Source: Whitmania pigra | Lineage: Eukaryota > Annelida > Clitellata > Hirudinida > Haemopidae | Reading direction: 5' to 3' | DNA length: 64,000 bases | Assembly: GCA_021613335.1 (NCBI GenBank) | Contig: JAJTWR010000242.1 | Coordinates: forward strand, 826,501 to 890,500 | Shown: in pieces, positions 48,915 through 61,300 of the stretch | Numbering within the stretch: position 1 is the stretch's first letter | Layout of the letters: each line of letters starts with the position of its first letter | Notes under the pieces: generated by a model | Databases searched by the model: none | What the model was told of the DNA's origin: nothing | The model's input: the letters and a program-made list of their open reading frames with translations, nothing else | Made by a program: the position numbers and the translations under genes

Positions 48915-50150
48915 TCAGCTGTTATTAATTAAATTAATTCTTTTCCGACTGCCTTTTTCTCTGGCATTTCCAAACCACTTGCGAAGTTCCAACTCACAAT
49001 CTTGGCTGGTTGCAGCTGAAGTTTTTGGGTTCCTTTGTACTACCCTTAAAATTTTCCAGATGAAAAGATTAATAATACTGCTAATCTTATTATTACTCTA
49101 TAATTAAGTTAAATTAAAATTCAATTTATAGTAGCATCAAACCAAAGTGTTACACAAAGTTACAAAAAGGAAACCAGTTGACTAACCAAACACAACATTG
49201 AACATTTCGGTTTGTCGAAAAGCCTTTTTGCCATGCTGTCCCGACAAATTGCACTTTCGACTCATTTCATCCGTCAGCAAATGCTTCATAAGCCTCCGGA
49301 TGGTGGTCTCAATGTTATGCCCTCCATTGGATACCAGAGCAGAAATCTGAATTGAGAATTAGAGTCATTAAACTAATTTTTAAAATGTTGATTTTATACC
49401 AACCAATTGGTTTTTAATTCCAACATCCTTTAAAAGGTCTTCAATGCTTGCAAATTTGCAATCACTCCGAATTGGCAAACTAATTCCTTCCGGAATTTCA
49501 GCATTAGTAACCATGTTGTTTTGCAAGCTGTTTGCAATCATATCAAGAGATCTCTTAATCATCTCTGTATTTGCTATTAAGAGCCTAATAGCCTTATCCA
49601 AATCTGTTTTGAAGCAATATATCAAGAATGAATATGAATTTAGTTGTCAATAACAATTATCATAACAAGTCTAGCTCACCAAGGGTGCTAGATGTTAATA
49701 CTTGGGGAGAGGGAGGTAATTCTGAGTGATGTGATTGAGGTGACTGAGATCGAAATGAAGGAGAATGGTGGACCTGAAACACTTCTTTTGAAGGAGGAAT
49801 TGGCTTATTTATTTGGACATCCTTTGGTTTTCTGAATAATTTAAAATTGCAATTAGCTAAACAGATAACATATAACAAGTTAAAAAACATATTTTAAAAC
49901 ATATAATATTCACAATATGTTCGAATGGGCATACAGCAGTTTCAATGAAACAACTTCTTCATCACTACTGGAATCTATCCTTCTTTTTGCTCTATAAAAA
50001 ATATTGTTAAAATAAATCCAGTATTGCACACCGTTAAGAATATATCAGTCTTGTATACTTTCTTCTTTTTTTTTTCAATGACATCAGTTTCAGAATCGAT
50101 GTTCGATGTCTCCTCAGTCTTTGCTCTGGCATCCATAACATCATCTGAAT
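48915..50150 (-). CDS. DUF4806 domain protein, spliced, transposon-associated
   Basis: Function unknown. Minus-strand exons: about 50150-50075, 49991-49914, 49831-49680, 49603-49404, 49346-49187 and 49039-48915, with GT-AG borders. Phase is consistent from the second exon on; the first ends in a run of ten A and is one or two bases out of phase, so a homopolymer error or decay is possible. The middle is Ser/Pro-rich (QSPQSHHSELPPSPQ). The last three exons carry a DUF4806-type domain: DCKFASIEDLLKDVG, SALVSNGGHNIETTIRRLMK, HLLTDEMSRKCNLSGQHGKK, then a tail with RNPKTSAATSQDWELELRKW. Such proteins are commonly found beside animal DNA transposons, and a decayed transposase lies directly upstream on the same strand, so this is probably an accessory gene of that element. 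No promoter was identified. Confidence 0.68.
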
Positions 50151-50196
50151 CATGAAAAGCAATACATATTTTTTTATATTATTTACAAATTATGTT

Positions 50197-50935
50197 TCAT
50201 TTAAGAAATATTTCATTAATGAAAAAAGAATGTGTTTTTCGGGAAAATTCAGTAGGAATAGAATGGCGCAGGGCAATGAGCCTATCTGATATTAAAGTTA
50301 TTTGTCCATGGGATAATCTTGTGTTACGTGGACCATGAAGCCATAAATGCAGCAACCTACGGGTCACTCCTAAGCATATTAAATACATATAGTCCAACGG
50401 AAAAGATGAAACCATACCTACTGACAATTGTTATAAAGGTGATATGTCCACATGGTGGTGTGGATCACGACTGGCAATAAATGATTCATCAGTTCTATTA
50501 ATGCAATCCAAACTAGGCAACACAACTTTATTGTGCCATTCACCCGTTTGTACACATCTCTCACAACAATTATAACTAGTATGAGTTTTAATACATTTTA
50601 CAAAAGCTCTTGCTGGAGCATCGCAAATGACAGCATTTAAAAATACTTTTAAAATTTTTACCTCAAAAACAAAACCTGTGTTTTCTAAAATCTTAATTTC
50701 TGCAACAAATTCTGATAAATAATCATTGATAGAATTTGGTTTGCTAGTTCCACAAAATAATGCCACAGGAAAAACATCAGATTTTGTATTGTCAGATATG
50801 CATGCTAAAATAGATCACAAAGATGTAGTTGAACTTTTGGAAAGTGGGATGCCATCTATATTTATGTTAATATTCAAAATATTTGGGCAAATATTTGTTC
50901 CCATTAAATTTACATATTTTTCTAAAATGCAATGA
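50197..50935 (-). pseudogene. Decayed EnSpm/CACTA-like transposase
   Basis: The minus strand reads INIDGIPLSKSS, DVFPVALFCGTSKPNSINDY, AVICDAPARAFVKCIKTHTS, YNCCERCVQTGEWHNKVV and, after a stop, VSSFPLDYMYLICLGVTRRL. These are the ordered conserved blocks of the transposase family carrying the DAPAR and PLDYMHLVCLGV motifs. At least two stops interrupt it (one in place of a usual Trp before SIL). The start and the C-terminal part are missing. Confidence 0.8.
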
Positions 50936-51211
50936 TTAAGTTGATTAACTAACTTTTTCGGCGTTCGACTGAGAGCGCTTGTATCGTTGAATTCGGTAAC
51001 AAATCAACAATGAATCCACAATGAATCCAATTTTACCGCTAAATATAAGACACGCGCTGTTGTAGATAATGAAACTAATACATAACTAAACAATTTTATA
51101 AACAGAGTAATTGCAAGGATTCACTAAATGTTTACATTATAGAAATATCATTAATTATGAATAAAATTTATTTTATACATATACACATTATTTTCCGGCG
51201 GGGATAAACAA

Positions 51212-52193
51212 CTGGGCTATGCTCGGGACCCTTGTGGGCTCTTTGGCATATTAATGAGTTTCTTTCCCCTACGGGTCCCGTACCTATCCCGAGACTTTGC
51301 CCGGACGTAACCCGCTGAACTGGGCAACCCGCCTTCAGACCGCACGGTCCCCACCTGGCGGTGTTTGCTGGGTGGCGAACGAAGCACAAATTCTAAAACT
51401 GGCGACCAAATTAAATATATTATCTTTTATTCGTCGGTTCAAATTTGTATTTGTCATGTAAAAAGTATTTAAATATTGTGGTAGACGAAATAACGAATAA
51501 TCGTCTCTTTCGTTCTATAGTCTAGGAGCCCCAACGTGTTTCAGACTCACGGCCTGTGATGATTCCGATCCTTTAGTGTGATGGGCACAGATTTTTTAAA
51601 CTCGTCCACAGTGGATGACAGAAACTTTTTTCATACGTTATTAATTATTTTTTAAACAAGCGTTAGGGAGACGTTAAAAATAAAAATTGGATTAAAGAGT
51701 AAAGCAAAAGTAGACAGAGTTATAATTTTCATCCGAGCATGTTTGAACGAAAATGTACCTAATTTCCAGTAAGATAGAAATATTTTAAATGTACGGTTTG
51801 TTGATATAGAGTTCTAAAGTGTTATTTTCATTATTTACTTAAACTTAATTTTAATTTAGATGTGGATTATCAATTCTTTCCCGATTCAATACTTTATTTA
51901 TTATTACACTCACTCATACAGAAAATAAGATAGTAACCATCAAACTGTCATTAAAGTAAATCAAAAAAACTAAATAAAAATTCTCACAATGCAAATAAAC
52001 CTACTTGAATAAAGCGATTACTACCCAGCAAACACCGCCAGATGGGGACCGTGCGGTCTGAAGGCGGGTTGCCCAGTTTGCCCAGTTCAGCGGGTTACGT
52101 CCGGGCAAAGTCTCGGGATAGGTACGGGACCCGTAGGGGAAAGAAACTCATTAATATGCCAAAGAGCCCACAAGGGTCCCGAGCATAGCCCAG
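51212..52193. repeat. Large GC-rich inverted-repeat pair
   Basis: Arm 1 (51212-51373) and arm 2 (52023-52193) are near-identical in opposite orientation. Arm 1 starts ctgggctatgctcgggaccc; arm 2 ends gggtcccgagcatagcccag. Arm 2 has one extra ~10-base duplication (gcccagtttgcccagttcag). The 650-base spacer is AT-rich and non-coding. The arms are far more GC-rich than any neighbour and their inner ends carry gtttgctgggt. Confidence 0.93.
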
Positions 52194-52199
52194 TGGGAA

Positions 52200-53620
52200 C
52201 GCCCTATTAGGGCAGTAGTCTAACATCCACCATGAATTTAGGTAGTAAATTGAAGCACAATAAATAATGAAGTATTGGTGAGGCAATTGTAAATTGATTT
52301 GCTTAGTGTCGGTATTTTAAGCATTCGTAATTGCTTGCAATTTGATTAGGTTATTTCAAATAAATTAATAATAATTATATTCAGCTAAAGTTATAAGAAA
52401 AACATTTATCTAACAATTTAAATACAAATGCGACTTCTTTTGGAACGAATCAACAGTTTGGCTTTGCAACTAATTATGTTGACATGTTTTTGTTATAAAC
52501 AAGGTAATTCTTGACATTATCGCTTTTTGAAATAAGCAAATACGGATGCAGGTTTGTGGCGAATTTTATTGGTAGAACCGTTGGTTTGGAAGTTTTCTTT
52601 AAGGCGACATGATTATTAAATGAATAAGCAGTTCTAATTATTTTGAGTTAAAGATTTATTATATATTTTAACGCCGTAGTTGCCGATGGGGCAACTAATC
52701 GCGAAATTTTGAGAAATATCTCTATTTCTTGTAAATCTAAAGAGTCAAATAATATTATTGAACATCAATAACGGCAAATAAAATTATTGAGAGACTTATT
52801 GTGGCGTTTTAAAATCTAATTTGATTTAGACAATTGCAATTTCTTAGAAAAGCTTTTAAGCAATCTGAACTTATTACCGCAAACACTTTTTTGTAGCACT
52901 ATGAATTCATTTGTTGCTTTCAAAGGCATCTTTTTGGGAAGTGTGTCATTATGTTGTTCTAAGTATTAGATTTAAATATGCCAACTTTCACCAGATATCA
53001 ATTTTGGTCATGAAAATATTGCAATACACTCACTTCTACATTACCTTATTTTTTATTACATTTGGTTAGAGCTTAGATTTCCCATTAGTGATATTTATAG
53101 AGTATTTATTTATTATAATATTTGGGTTTATTGTGCATATTTGAGCAATTAGGTGTTGATGCCTAATAGTAATTTGTTTTGTAAAATGATTGGAACAATT
53201 AGTAATTTTTTGATTACACCTCATCTGTTATGGATAATTAAGATAATATTAGTTTATAAGCCATCACTTTGTTTGGTGTTAAATGATAAATCTGTTATAA
53301 AAATTTTGTGGTTATCAATAATATTCAGAGCCATTTAAGCATCTTGTTTATTTTTTTAAGTGACATCTTTAATTGATCTTCAATAATAGCTGCAGTGTAA
53401 GACTTACAAGACATGCATAATGACATACATATGTGTATTACATAATATTTTTAATGAAAGTTGATTTGTATAGTTATGCAAATATACAAGATGATAAAGT
53501 GGCTCATTTCTAAGATCCATCATTAATGTGGTTAAGAGTTTCATTTTCTAGCAAATAATTTGGAATAATATTGCTGACTCAAATCATATTCAATAAACCA
53601 TTTTCTATATGTTTTTTTTT
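52200..53620. other. AT-rich intergenic DNA
   Basis: No coding similarity, RNA gene or repeat was recognised. Confidence 0.45.
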
Positions 53621-55205
53621 TTAAATTAACCTTTCAAACATGCAAAATTCATTAGAACTTGAGGCTGAATGATCAGTTCCAGCAATTTCAGTCATCTTTA
53701 GAGCCTCATTCCTGACCTGATGCACCAAATTTAAACAAATTAAAAGTAAAATGATTTGCCAATGCAGTAACAATAAGTTGAGTTTTGTTTTTTTAAGTGA
53801 GATTTGAGCCAACCCAATGCCTATGACACATAGCAAATCACAGACATGTCAAGGAGAAGTGCTGCTACATCACCATCTATATATCAGAGACTATCTTTAA
53901 TTATGGCCATGTTCTATTCCAGTTTACCTTATCAAAGCTGGAACTACGAATAAATTTCAGCCAGACATACGAAAAATTGACATGAAAGGGAAGCACCAAG
54001 CCACAAAGCATTAAGGATGATTAAATCGTCTTGCACAAATGTTCAATAACAACTATTAAATTTGGCATTGTAGAGCAGTAGCTTAGTGTAGTTGTTGTAA
54101 CATGTTTGTTAATTAAACATAATTCAATAAAATTACAATGTAGATTTCCTAAGTGGTGTGGCCTGAATACCGAAATTTTCTTTTGCATCCCCAAGGTGCT
54201 ATTTGAGTTTGACATGCCTGGATTAGAACACTTCTCAACTCCAGCTGCTCTAAGCTTTGAGATAACACTGAGATTAGGCATGGGTCGAAATTACGACTTC
54301 TGATTTGGAACAAGAGTGTTTTTTTTTAATCATAGGAATAACCCTTGACAAGTAATGGAACTTCAGGTTCAAGAGAATTATTGAATAGTGAGACAAGAAA
54401 GGAGATTATTAATTCTTCAGGAGCCAGTTTGGGATGGGGATGCATCTTGCATTGTTTATTCGGGAGAGAGCTGATTAGTTGAGAGGCCTCTTCATGTAGT
54501 GTCTGCGAAAATGTGATAATTCTGTAAACAATCAAAAAGGTCCCATGGAGGAGCCCCATTGATTGAACCTCTTAGCTTGTCATTAAGAAATTTGTTGTAG
54601 ACCTTGGAAGAAAGACAGGCTGATGAAACACTTCCAATGGTTGTTAATTCTCTAATCAGCTACCACTACCTTTAAGGATGTTTTTACTTCAAGGCACATC
54701 TCTTTACTAGTGGCACTACCCTTCTCATTTCTAAGCCTGAAAATATTTTGCAGGGCTATTTCACACTGGCTGTACAATATTGCCAACTGATCAAGGTCAA
54801 TTTCAGACCATACTACACATCTGCACAAAGGCAAAAACAGGATGAACCTAGAGAGAGTAAATATCAAGTCTCCTCCAATGAGAAATAGAGTTTTAAAGAT
54901 AAATAGGCAATGTAGTAGGTAGCTAGTAGGTGATCCCGTAATTTAGTGACTAAGCTTTCAACAAAGGTGGGTGGGATTTTTCTGAGGACCTCTTGAGGAC
55001 ATTGTCAGGGGTTCCACAATAAGCCTTAATACAAATGATGCTATAAGGTTTTGAAAGGTCCAGTTTTCTGTGTCTTCAAGATATTAAAGATAATGTGTAC
55101 AATTAAATCTTAAGAATGCAAGATAGCATTATCTATATCACTATAAGGAACAATTTTAGTATTCAGTTAAATCATTATTTACATTAACTTTTTTTATTTT
55201 GGTTA
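53621..55205 (-). other. Unassigned decayed coding-like DNA
   Basis: Minus-strand frames at 54867-54652, 54559-54326 and 54281-54021 are longer than chance and roughly collinear but match nothing I know. At 53740-53621 the minus strand reads EALKMTEIAGTDHSASSSNE followed by FCMFERLI, which recurs in related form on the plus strand at 56.59-56.68 kb, so that part is a dispersed repeat. Confidence 0.35.
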
Positions 55206-55210
55206 TCAAC

Positions 55211-56374
55211 ATGGTTCGTACAGGTCCTAAAAAGTCCTAAATTTCTGAAATTCGGTTTTTTAGTACTATTATACAAAGTCCTAAAAAAAGATGAGGGAGG
55301 TCCTAAAAATTACAATAAAGTCCTAAAAAATAATAATAATATTCTGAGATTTTATTAGTAACAGTTTTGTCGAAATAGCAATTCGCGGGGAAATCGGTCA
55401 CTTTGTTCTAGCTGCTCGGGAACGCAACCAATTAAATTTCCTATAAGTTCCTTCACTTGTCTGTTTGATACATTAAAGTTTTAATGTGACTATATATTTG
55501 TAAATATACAGGCTATCGCATGGCCTAATGGGTAAGGCTGCGCCTCTCACGATGGCAGCGCGGATTCGAACCCCACAGTATCCTAATCATCTAGCTATGC
55601 AACGGACATTAACAAAACAAGTTTTTGCCAGTTCTTAATTAAAAAAAAAAGGGAGCAAAGATTTGATATTTTCTTCAATGAGCTTGTGATGATTATGCAT
55701 TGATATGAAGGGACATAGTAAACGGTTTGAGTTAATTTTGAGTCATGGTCAGGCATCTCTTGAAAGAGGTTTGTTTCTGTATAATTTTTGTGAAAATCAA
55801 GAAGAGATAAACTTGAATGCAAGGAGGATGATTAGAGACCATATCAACAGTGTTGGAGGTGCACACTGGGCAATTTTAAGATTGATAAATCTGTCCTGAG
55901 CCATTGTAAAGCATCAAGGCAGAGGTTTAAATTTTAGTTGGAATCATGAGACAGGCAGCTGTAACTTCAAAACAAAAAAACAAGTGATGACACGATTGTG
56001 CTGAAGAAGAAACTGAAGACTCTAAAACATAACAGGGATATGATGGACAGAGAATTTAGAATATTAATGGAGGGAAATGTAAAAACCAGGAAACATTATC
56101 TCTTGATCCAGGCAAATAGCCTGGGGAAAGATAGCGATGCAAAAGCAATAGAAATTGCTGCTTTAGAGAAAGACTTAAAGAGTTGATTTTTTGTTTAAAC
56201 AAATTGATATTATGAACTTTCATGTATACTATCTTGTATTATACTTCTAAATTGAACAATGAATAATTAAAATCTAAATACCATTATTTTTGTTATTATT
56301 ATTGGTCCTAAAAAATGGAATAGAAGGTCCTTAAAAGTCCTAAATTTTGGTTTTCAAGTTCCTGTATGAACCAT
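55211..56374 (+). mobile_element. hAT-like element with decayed transposase C-terminus
   Basis: Terminal inverted repeat: left atggttcgtacagg, right cctgtatgaaccat, with gtcctaaaaagtcctaaa-type subterminal repeats inside both ends. Internal plus-strand frames read FELILSHGQASLERGLFLYN and MLKKKLKTLKHNRDMMDREF, resembling the C-terminal part of an invertebrate hAT-like transposase (LSHGxAxVERGF). The 8 bases outside (ttatcaac and gggtcaag) share only tcaa, so the target duplication is weak. Related pieces are at 27.27-27.85 kb. Confidence 0.75.
55510..55582 (+). repeat. tRNA-like unit inside the hAT-like element
   Basis: Contains an A-box-like tggcctaatgggtaaggc and a B-box-like ggattcgaacccc at tRNA spacing, but the ends do not pair as an acceptor stem. 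Best seen as a tRNA pseudogene or SINE head, not a functional tRNA. Confidence 0.55.
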
Positions 56375-56479
56375 GGGTCAAGAGCTTATTTTAATCTAAG
56401 TCAAATTGGATCATTTTCTCTAGTGTTACTGTTTTTTCATCTAAAATTATTCTTGTAATTTTTAAGTTATGAATGTCTT

Positions 56480-56690
56480 TTATGTGTGAAGCAATGCTGC
56501 CAACCTGTACCCATTGTAAGACGTCGAGCCGACATGGTTCAGGCATGAAAACCCATGTTGTTTATCATGTTGCATGTGGAAAGGGGCAATGAAATGAGGC
56601 TTCGAAGATGGCTGAAATTGCTGAAACTGATCAGTTAGCCTCAAGTTCTAACAAATTTTGTTAATTTGAAAGGTTAATGAAATAATAAAT
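56480..56690 (+). mobile_element. Finger-containing repeat fragment
   Basis: The plus strand reads CTHCKTSSRHGSGMKTHVVY followed by HVAC, a BED/C2H2-like finger. After a stop comes EASKMAEIAETDQLASSSNK, which matches minus-strand text at 53.7 kb. Probably the N-terminal end of a DNA transposase gene, broken. Confidence 0.5.
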
Positions 56691-56911
56691 ATTAGAAAAT
56701 GATCATTCCACTGGGAGATATAGGACATTGGTGATCCTCTTAAGATCCTAGAGAGCCATCCTGTCAAGCAAAGAAATATTTAGATATATTAAATGTCTAA
56801 ATATATTTTTGCAAAAATCAAGGAAATTTGAGTTGAATCTTTCACATCTTGTAGCTATATCATGATAACATTGTTTGTTTGTCAATGACTAATTTTTTAT
56901 GTAATTGCAGG

Positions 56912-57378
56912 ATGACTTCCCAATGTATGAAAATATTTGTTCAAAGGGACTATTGCGATGGGACTGCTGTGAAGTTTCAAACCAAATATCCCCAGGAACT
57001 TGAGGGCAAGGTGTGACATACTAACAAATCATAAATGATGTTTGCTCTGATATTGAATTGTTTTATTAGATTGACAGGAATTCATTTGAATCAACAATAA
57101 ATGATCTAAACAGCATGTATGCAGAGGCAGAGGCACTGAGTGCCAGGACCTACTGTGAAAATTGCTTTGCCTGTCTCACTGCATATTTAGTCTTTCTTTG
57201 CATGGACACGCACTATGAAAAGGTTTGCTAACTACGGTATGCAATTGCAAAATATTTCTCATATTTCAATTTTCAGGTTTTAAAGAAAATAAGTCGTTAC
57301 ATACAGGACCAAAACAATTCCGTCTACATCCCCCATGGATTACTTCTTGTTGATCCAATAGAGCGGGGTTTGAGAGTT
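56912..57378 (+). CDS. GOLGA7: Golgin subfamily A member 7 (palmitoyltransferase partner), last exon not found
   Basis: Accessory subunit of DHHC9-type protein palmitoyltransferases at the Golgi, needed for Ras palmitoylation. Exons 56912-57010, 57070-57222 and 57277-57378 have GT-AG borders, all in phase 0, for 118 codons. The start ATG lies one base after an acceptor, so the 5' UTR is spliced. Text matches GOLGA7 closely: [84 protein letters not shown] and [13 protein letters not shown]. The two cysteines in the C-x-x-C before LTAY, which are palmitoylated in mammals, are kept. The short final exon (IEI...) expected after the donor at 57379 was not identified; an open frame after an acceptor near 57571 is in phase but unlike the family. 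Confidence 0.92.
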
Positions 57379-58027
57379 GTATCCTTTCGATATTTTTTTT
57401 GTCTTGTTTGCTTAATTTTTAAATATAAAAATTTTAATTAAATTTTAAAAACTAAAATATAATAAAAAACTAAAAGCCTTTAATCTAAAGTTTGAAATGT
57501 GAGAACAAGTTAACAATTCAATCTTGCTTTCCTTAACTAAGCACAATAGCTTGAAATCTGTTTATTGACAGAAAGCACTACTTAATCGTGGAGTATTATC
57601 TAGAAATCAAGGAGCATCATTGTGTACATTTTCACCATTATTAAAAATAAAGCTTTGTATCTCTGTGCTGACCATTTTGCAAATTTGATGGAATCATTTG
57701 ATTTCCATTGGACTGCAGTTGGAATGAAATATGATTTGATTTGATAGCCTAATGTTGCTGGCAAACAATCTTCACAGTTATATCAAGTCCCCTTGACATT
57801 GGGATAGTCTTCATCAGTGTTTAACAGTTTCACCTCTTTTGTCATATTCCATAAACAAAAATTTGAATGTCTGGTGGTTATTATGGAAGAGGAACCATTA
57901 AATTATTCCTATGCTAGTAATTGTTATTGTGCATTATGATAAAATACTGATATTAGGTAAAGGTTTTGAATGTCACCAATGAGCACCCTGATCTTGTTCG
58001 ATAACCTTCCACTGATGATACGCGTTT
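57379..58027. other. 3' region of GOLGA7
   Basis: Should contain the last coding exon and 3' UTR. No certain exon or AATAAA assignment. Confidence 0.35.
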
Positions 58028-58319
58028 CAGTTTGAGTAGCCAAAATTCTGGCAAGTTAAGGTTACCAGGTTTTTTTTAATAAGATTATTACAATGTATAT
58101 TTACTGATATATTAATATGGTGGCTAATTCTTCCTAATTATTTTGTAAATCATGGCACATTAAGAACCAGTCGCAGTTTGAGTAGCCACAATTCTGGCAA
58201 GTTAAGGTTACCAGGTTTTTTTAATAAGATTATTACAATTTATATTTATTGATATATTAATATGGTGGCTAATTCTTCCTAATTATTTTGTAAATCATGA
58301 CACATTAAGAACCAGTTGC
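58028..58319. repeat. Tandem duplication, 146-bp unit, two copies
   Basis: The unit starting cagtttgagtagcca at 58028 is rep­eated at 58174 with few changes and ends near 58319, just downstream of the CLPTM1 stop codon. Non-coding. Confidence 0.95.
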
Positions 58320-58364
58320 AATCAGAGTATGCACATAAGAAATGTTCGTTGCATTTTTGCTACT

Positions 58365-61300
58365 CTACTCAGTCTTTTTTTTAATTGCAAGTTTTTCACA
58401 TTCATCTTGATCGAAGGATTGACCAAATTCATTCACCCTTTTCTTGTCTACCGGATATAACCTGTAAAAAATGGGTTCATTCTCATGAAATGTATCAGAT
58501 AATGAAAATTATCGGTGCATACCATCTTTGGCATAAGTAGATGACAAAAACTATATCATCTCGGAAACAAGCCAACCTATGAGCGGTTGGCATAGTTATG
58601 ATAAAGGCGAATACATCATCTATGAAAGTATTGAAAGCCTGAAAGCATATAATTGTTATTTTAATTTCAAGTAACATTTTAGCCCACAAAATAAACGTCT
58701 TATAACCTTGTAAGTGAATGCTTTCCAGGGTAAGTGAGCTACAGATTTAAGCTGCAACATTAAAAGAAGTGCTTTATAGGCTTGAAATTAAAAATTGAAA
58801 ATATTAAAGTATTGTTAAAAACAAACACTAAAAATAGTTTGGGAGATCTTTAGATAATAAAATCAAGGGATTGCCAGAAAGTGTAGCAATTCTACCACAA
58901 GTTAATTTCTAAGTGATGGCAGCTGCTCAGTTTGCATTATATGGAGTCGATGCACAAAAACCATCGATAAACATATAACATATGGTGCATTGAAGGATTT
59001 TCACTGACAGGGACACCCCTCGAGAAGGTTGCATCGAAATGTTCGATGATGGGGCACTCTGATGATTCCCTGTCGGTAATATGCTAAAAAGCAAAGTTAG
59101 ATATTCTGAAAATCTGTGAAGATCATCACAGCTAACTATTAATATCACTGCATGATGACAACATAGTTATAGTTAGCTTTCTCTTTTCTAAAAATTTAAT
59201 TAATTTTGTTCCTGTATAGTTTGGCCTTTGTTATACAGTGCTTGTCATTGGAATATGTTTTTTTAAACCATAATTTAAGGTCGTTATGGAGAGATTATAT
59301 GAGTTTTATGAGTGTTAACAGACAATTTTTATAATTTGAACAAAAAACTTTGAAATGCAATGACAATCATGCAGCAGCAAAAATCAAACTTTTAAATTAT
59401 AAAATAAGAAACTCGATGTAAAATTATGATAAAGAAAAATTATGTGACTTGTCATATTTCTTTTTAATTATCTCCCAAAGTCAATTCTTTTTATTGATTT
59501 GAAGGGTATGCTATTGGAGGATTTCAGACTCTGAATGTCAACTCTTTCAATGCAGAGCTTTTTCCAGTGTCTTGATGCCAGAATATTGTACGGCATTGCA
59601 ATATACTGCGCTAGCAACCAATCGCCACACATTTTTATCAGACTTAAGCCCAATGGGCGAGAATGGCGCTTCCAAACTTGGATATTCCTCTCTTGGAAGA
59701 ACAACTTGGCGACTTTTGAGATGCCTGTCTTGCTGAAAAATAACTTAGATTTTGCTGCATTTGTTAGGAGGTAGTTGCTCATAGTTTCAATGTATTTTGA
59801 GAATCCATCTGAGACCGTCATCCCAATAGAAAAAAATGGCATGTCAGGCAATGATGGATCCACCTCCAAAGTTTCAAAATGACTTTGGAGATCCTTTAAC
59901 CTCAGCTTCATTCACTACTGTTTCAATAATGGCTCTGTTTCTATTTGTACCTATCTGACTTTACAATATCTGCCAAGCAGAACTACTTAAGAAATATGTT
60001 TGGCATTTGCCTTGTCACAATGTGATTTTTGTCACAATTTACTTTTAAGATGAGGAAATGCAGATCATCAAAACAACTTATTGATTACCTTAGATTGAAT
60101 GAATTTAAGAAGCTCATAATTTCATTTAATCTACCAGCTTGCTTTTATTAATTTTGTCATATGCTGGCCAAACGAAATCTAAGATTATTAAAAGCCTGAG
60201 TCAAGTTTCTGACTGTCCTCAGCCATACATGATACTTTTCAATGTATTTAAAAAACCCACCAATCAATAATATTCATCCAAAATACTCAACACTTTATAG
60301 ATTATTTTGATATTGCATTGTAATAATGTAATTAAATTTTAAAATAATGTATTGCCAAATGTAACCTTGTAATTGATGAAAAGTTGAGGAAGCATGAAAA
60401 TAAACCCAAAGGCATAGACCCCTAGAAAAAATTAAAATTCCAACATTAAGTCAAATCATTAGCATCACAAGGGGGGTGTGGGCAACCTTACACTTTGCAA
60501 TGTTAAGAGATTTGGATCTAGGTGTTAATTAAATAACTGAACCAATAATAGTTAAACATGTGAGCCATGGGTGCAGGGTGCATTTGGTGTTGATGTGACG
60601 ATGAGTCAGAACTAAGCTGAGATATTTTCTTTTTCGCAAATTGGCATTGTTTTTTTTTTAATTTAAAATATTAGCAAATAATGACAATTATCTGAAATCC
60701 CAATTAAATTTATGTTACAATTGCTAAGTGATAAAAAATATAGGTTTGAATACAAATTTTTATTATAAAATAATTTTGTAAAATATTGAAAATTTCATAT
60801 ATTCAGTAAACTATAACAATACAAATGAGCACAAGACATTAGCACAAATGACAACTGAACACAAATTATTGCAAAATCGAATTTGGGTGTGTAAACAGGA
60901 CTGCCATGTAGACAAGGGGAAGGACAAATATTCATGGGCCAGGGACAGTTTTGGATCCACCTAACTTTATATCTAACCCTCACGACCCTCCATGTAGCAC
61001 TGACAAAATATGCTACTTTTGCATTTGCATTAAATTATGTCTGATTGTATTGTGTTTGCAATTGTGTGATTGGAATAAAGACCAAATAGCAATCAAATAT
61101 TACCATTGGCCAGGCTTTGTATTGTCCAAGAGTACCAGCTGCAATAAAATGTAGAACTGAAGATAAAAACCACTAACATGTTTTGGTGTTAAAACCTTAT
61201 TCCTAATGGTAGCATGAATTTGAACTGCACTGTGGTAGTATAATCTTAATTATCTATACATGCTATAATTTGCAATGGCTAAAACAACCTTTTGTGTGGA

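Noticed and set aside
51168..51389. Open frame rich in Gly/Pro/Cys
   Set aside because: It is one arm of the inverted repeat; the other arm gives a different frame.
55510..55582. Functional tRNA gene
   Set aside because: Acceptor-stem strands do not pair and the unit lies inside a transposon.
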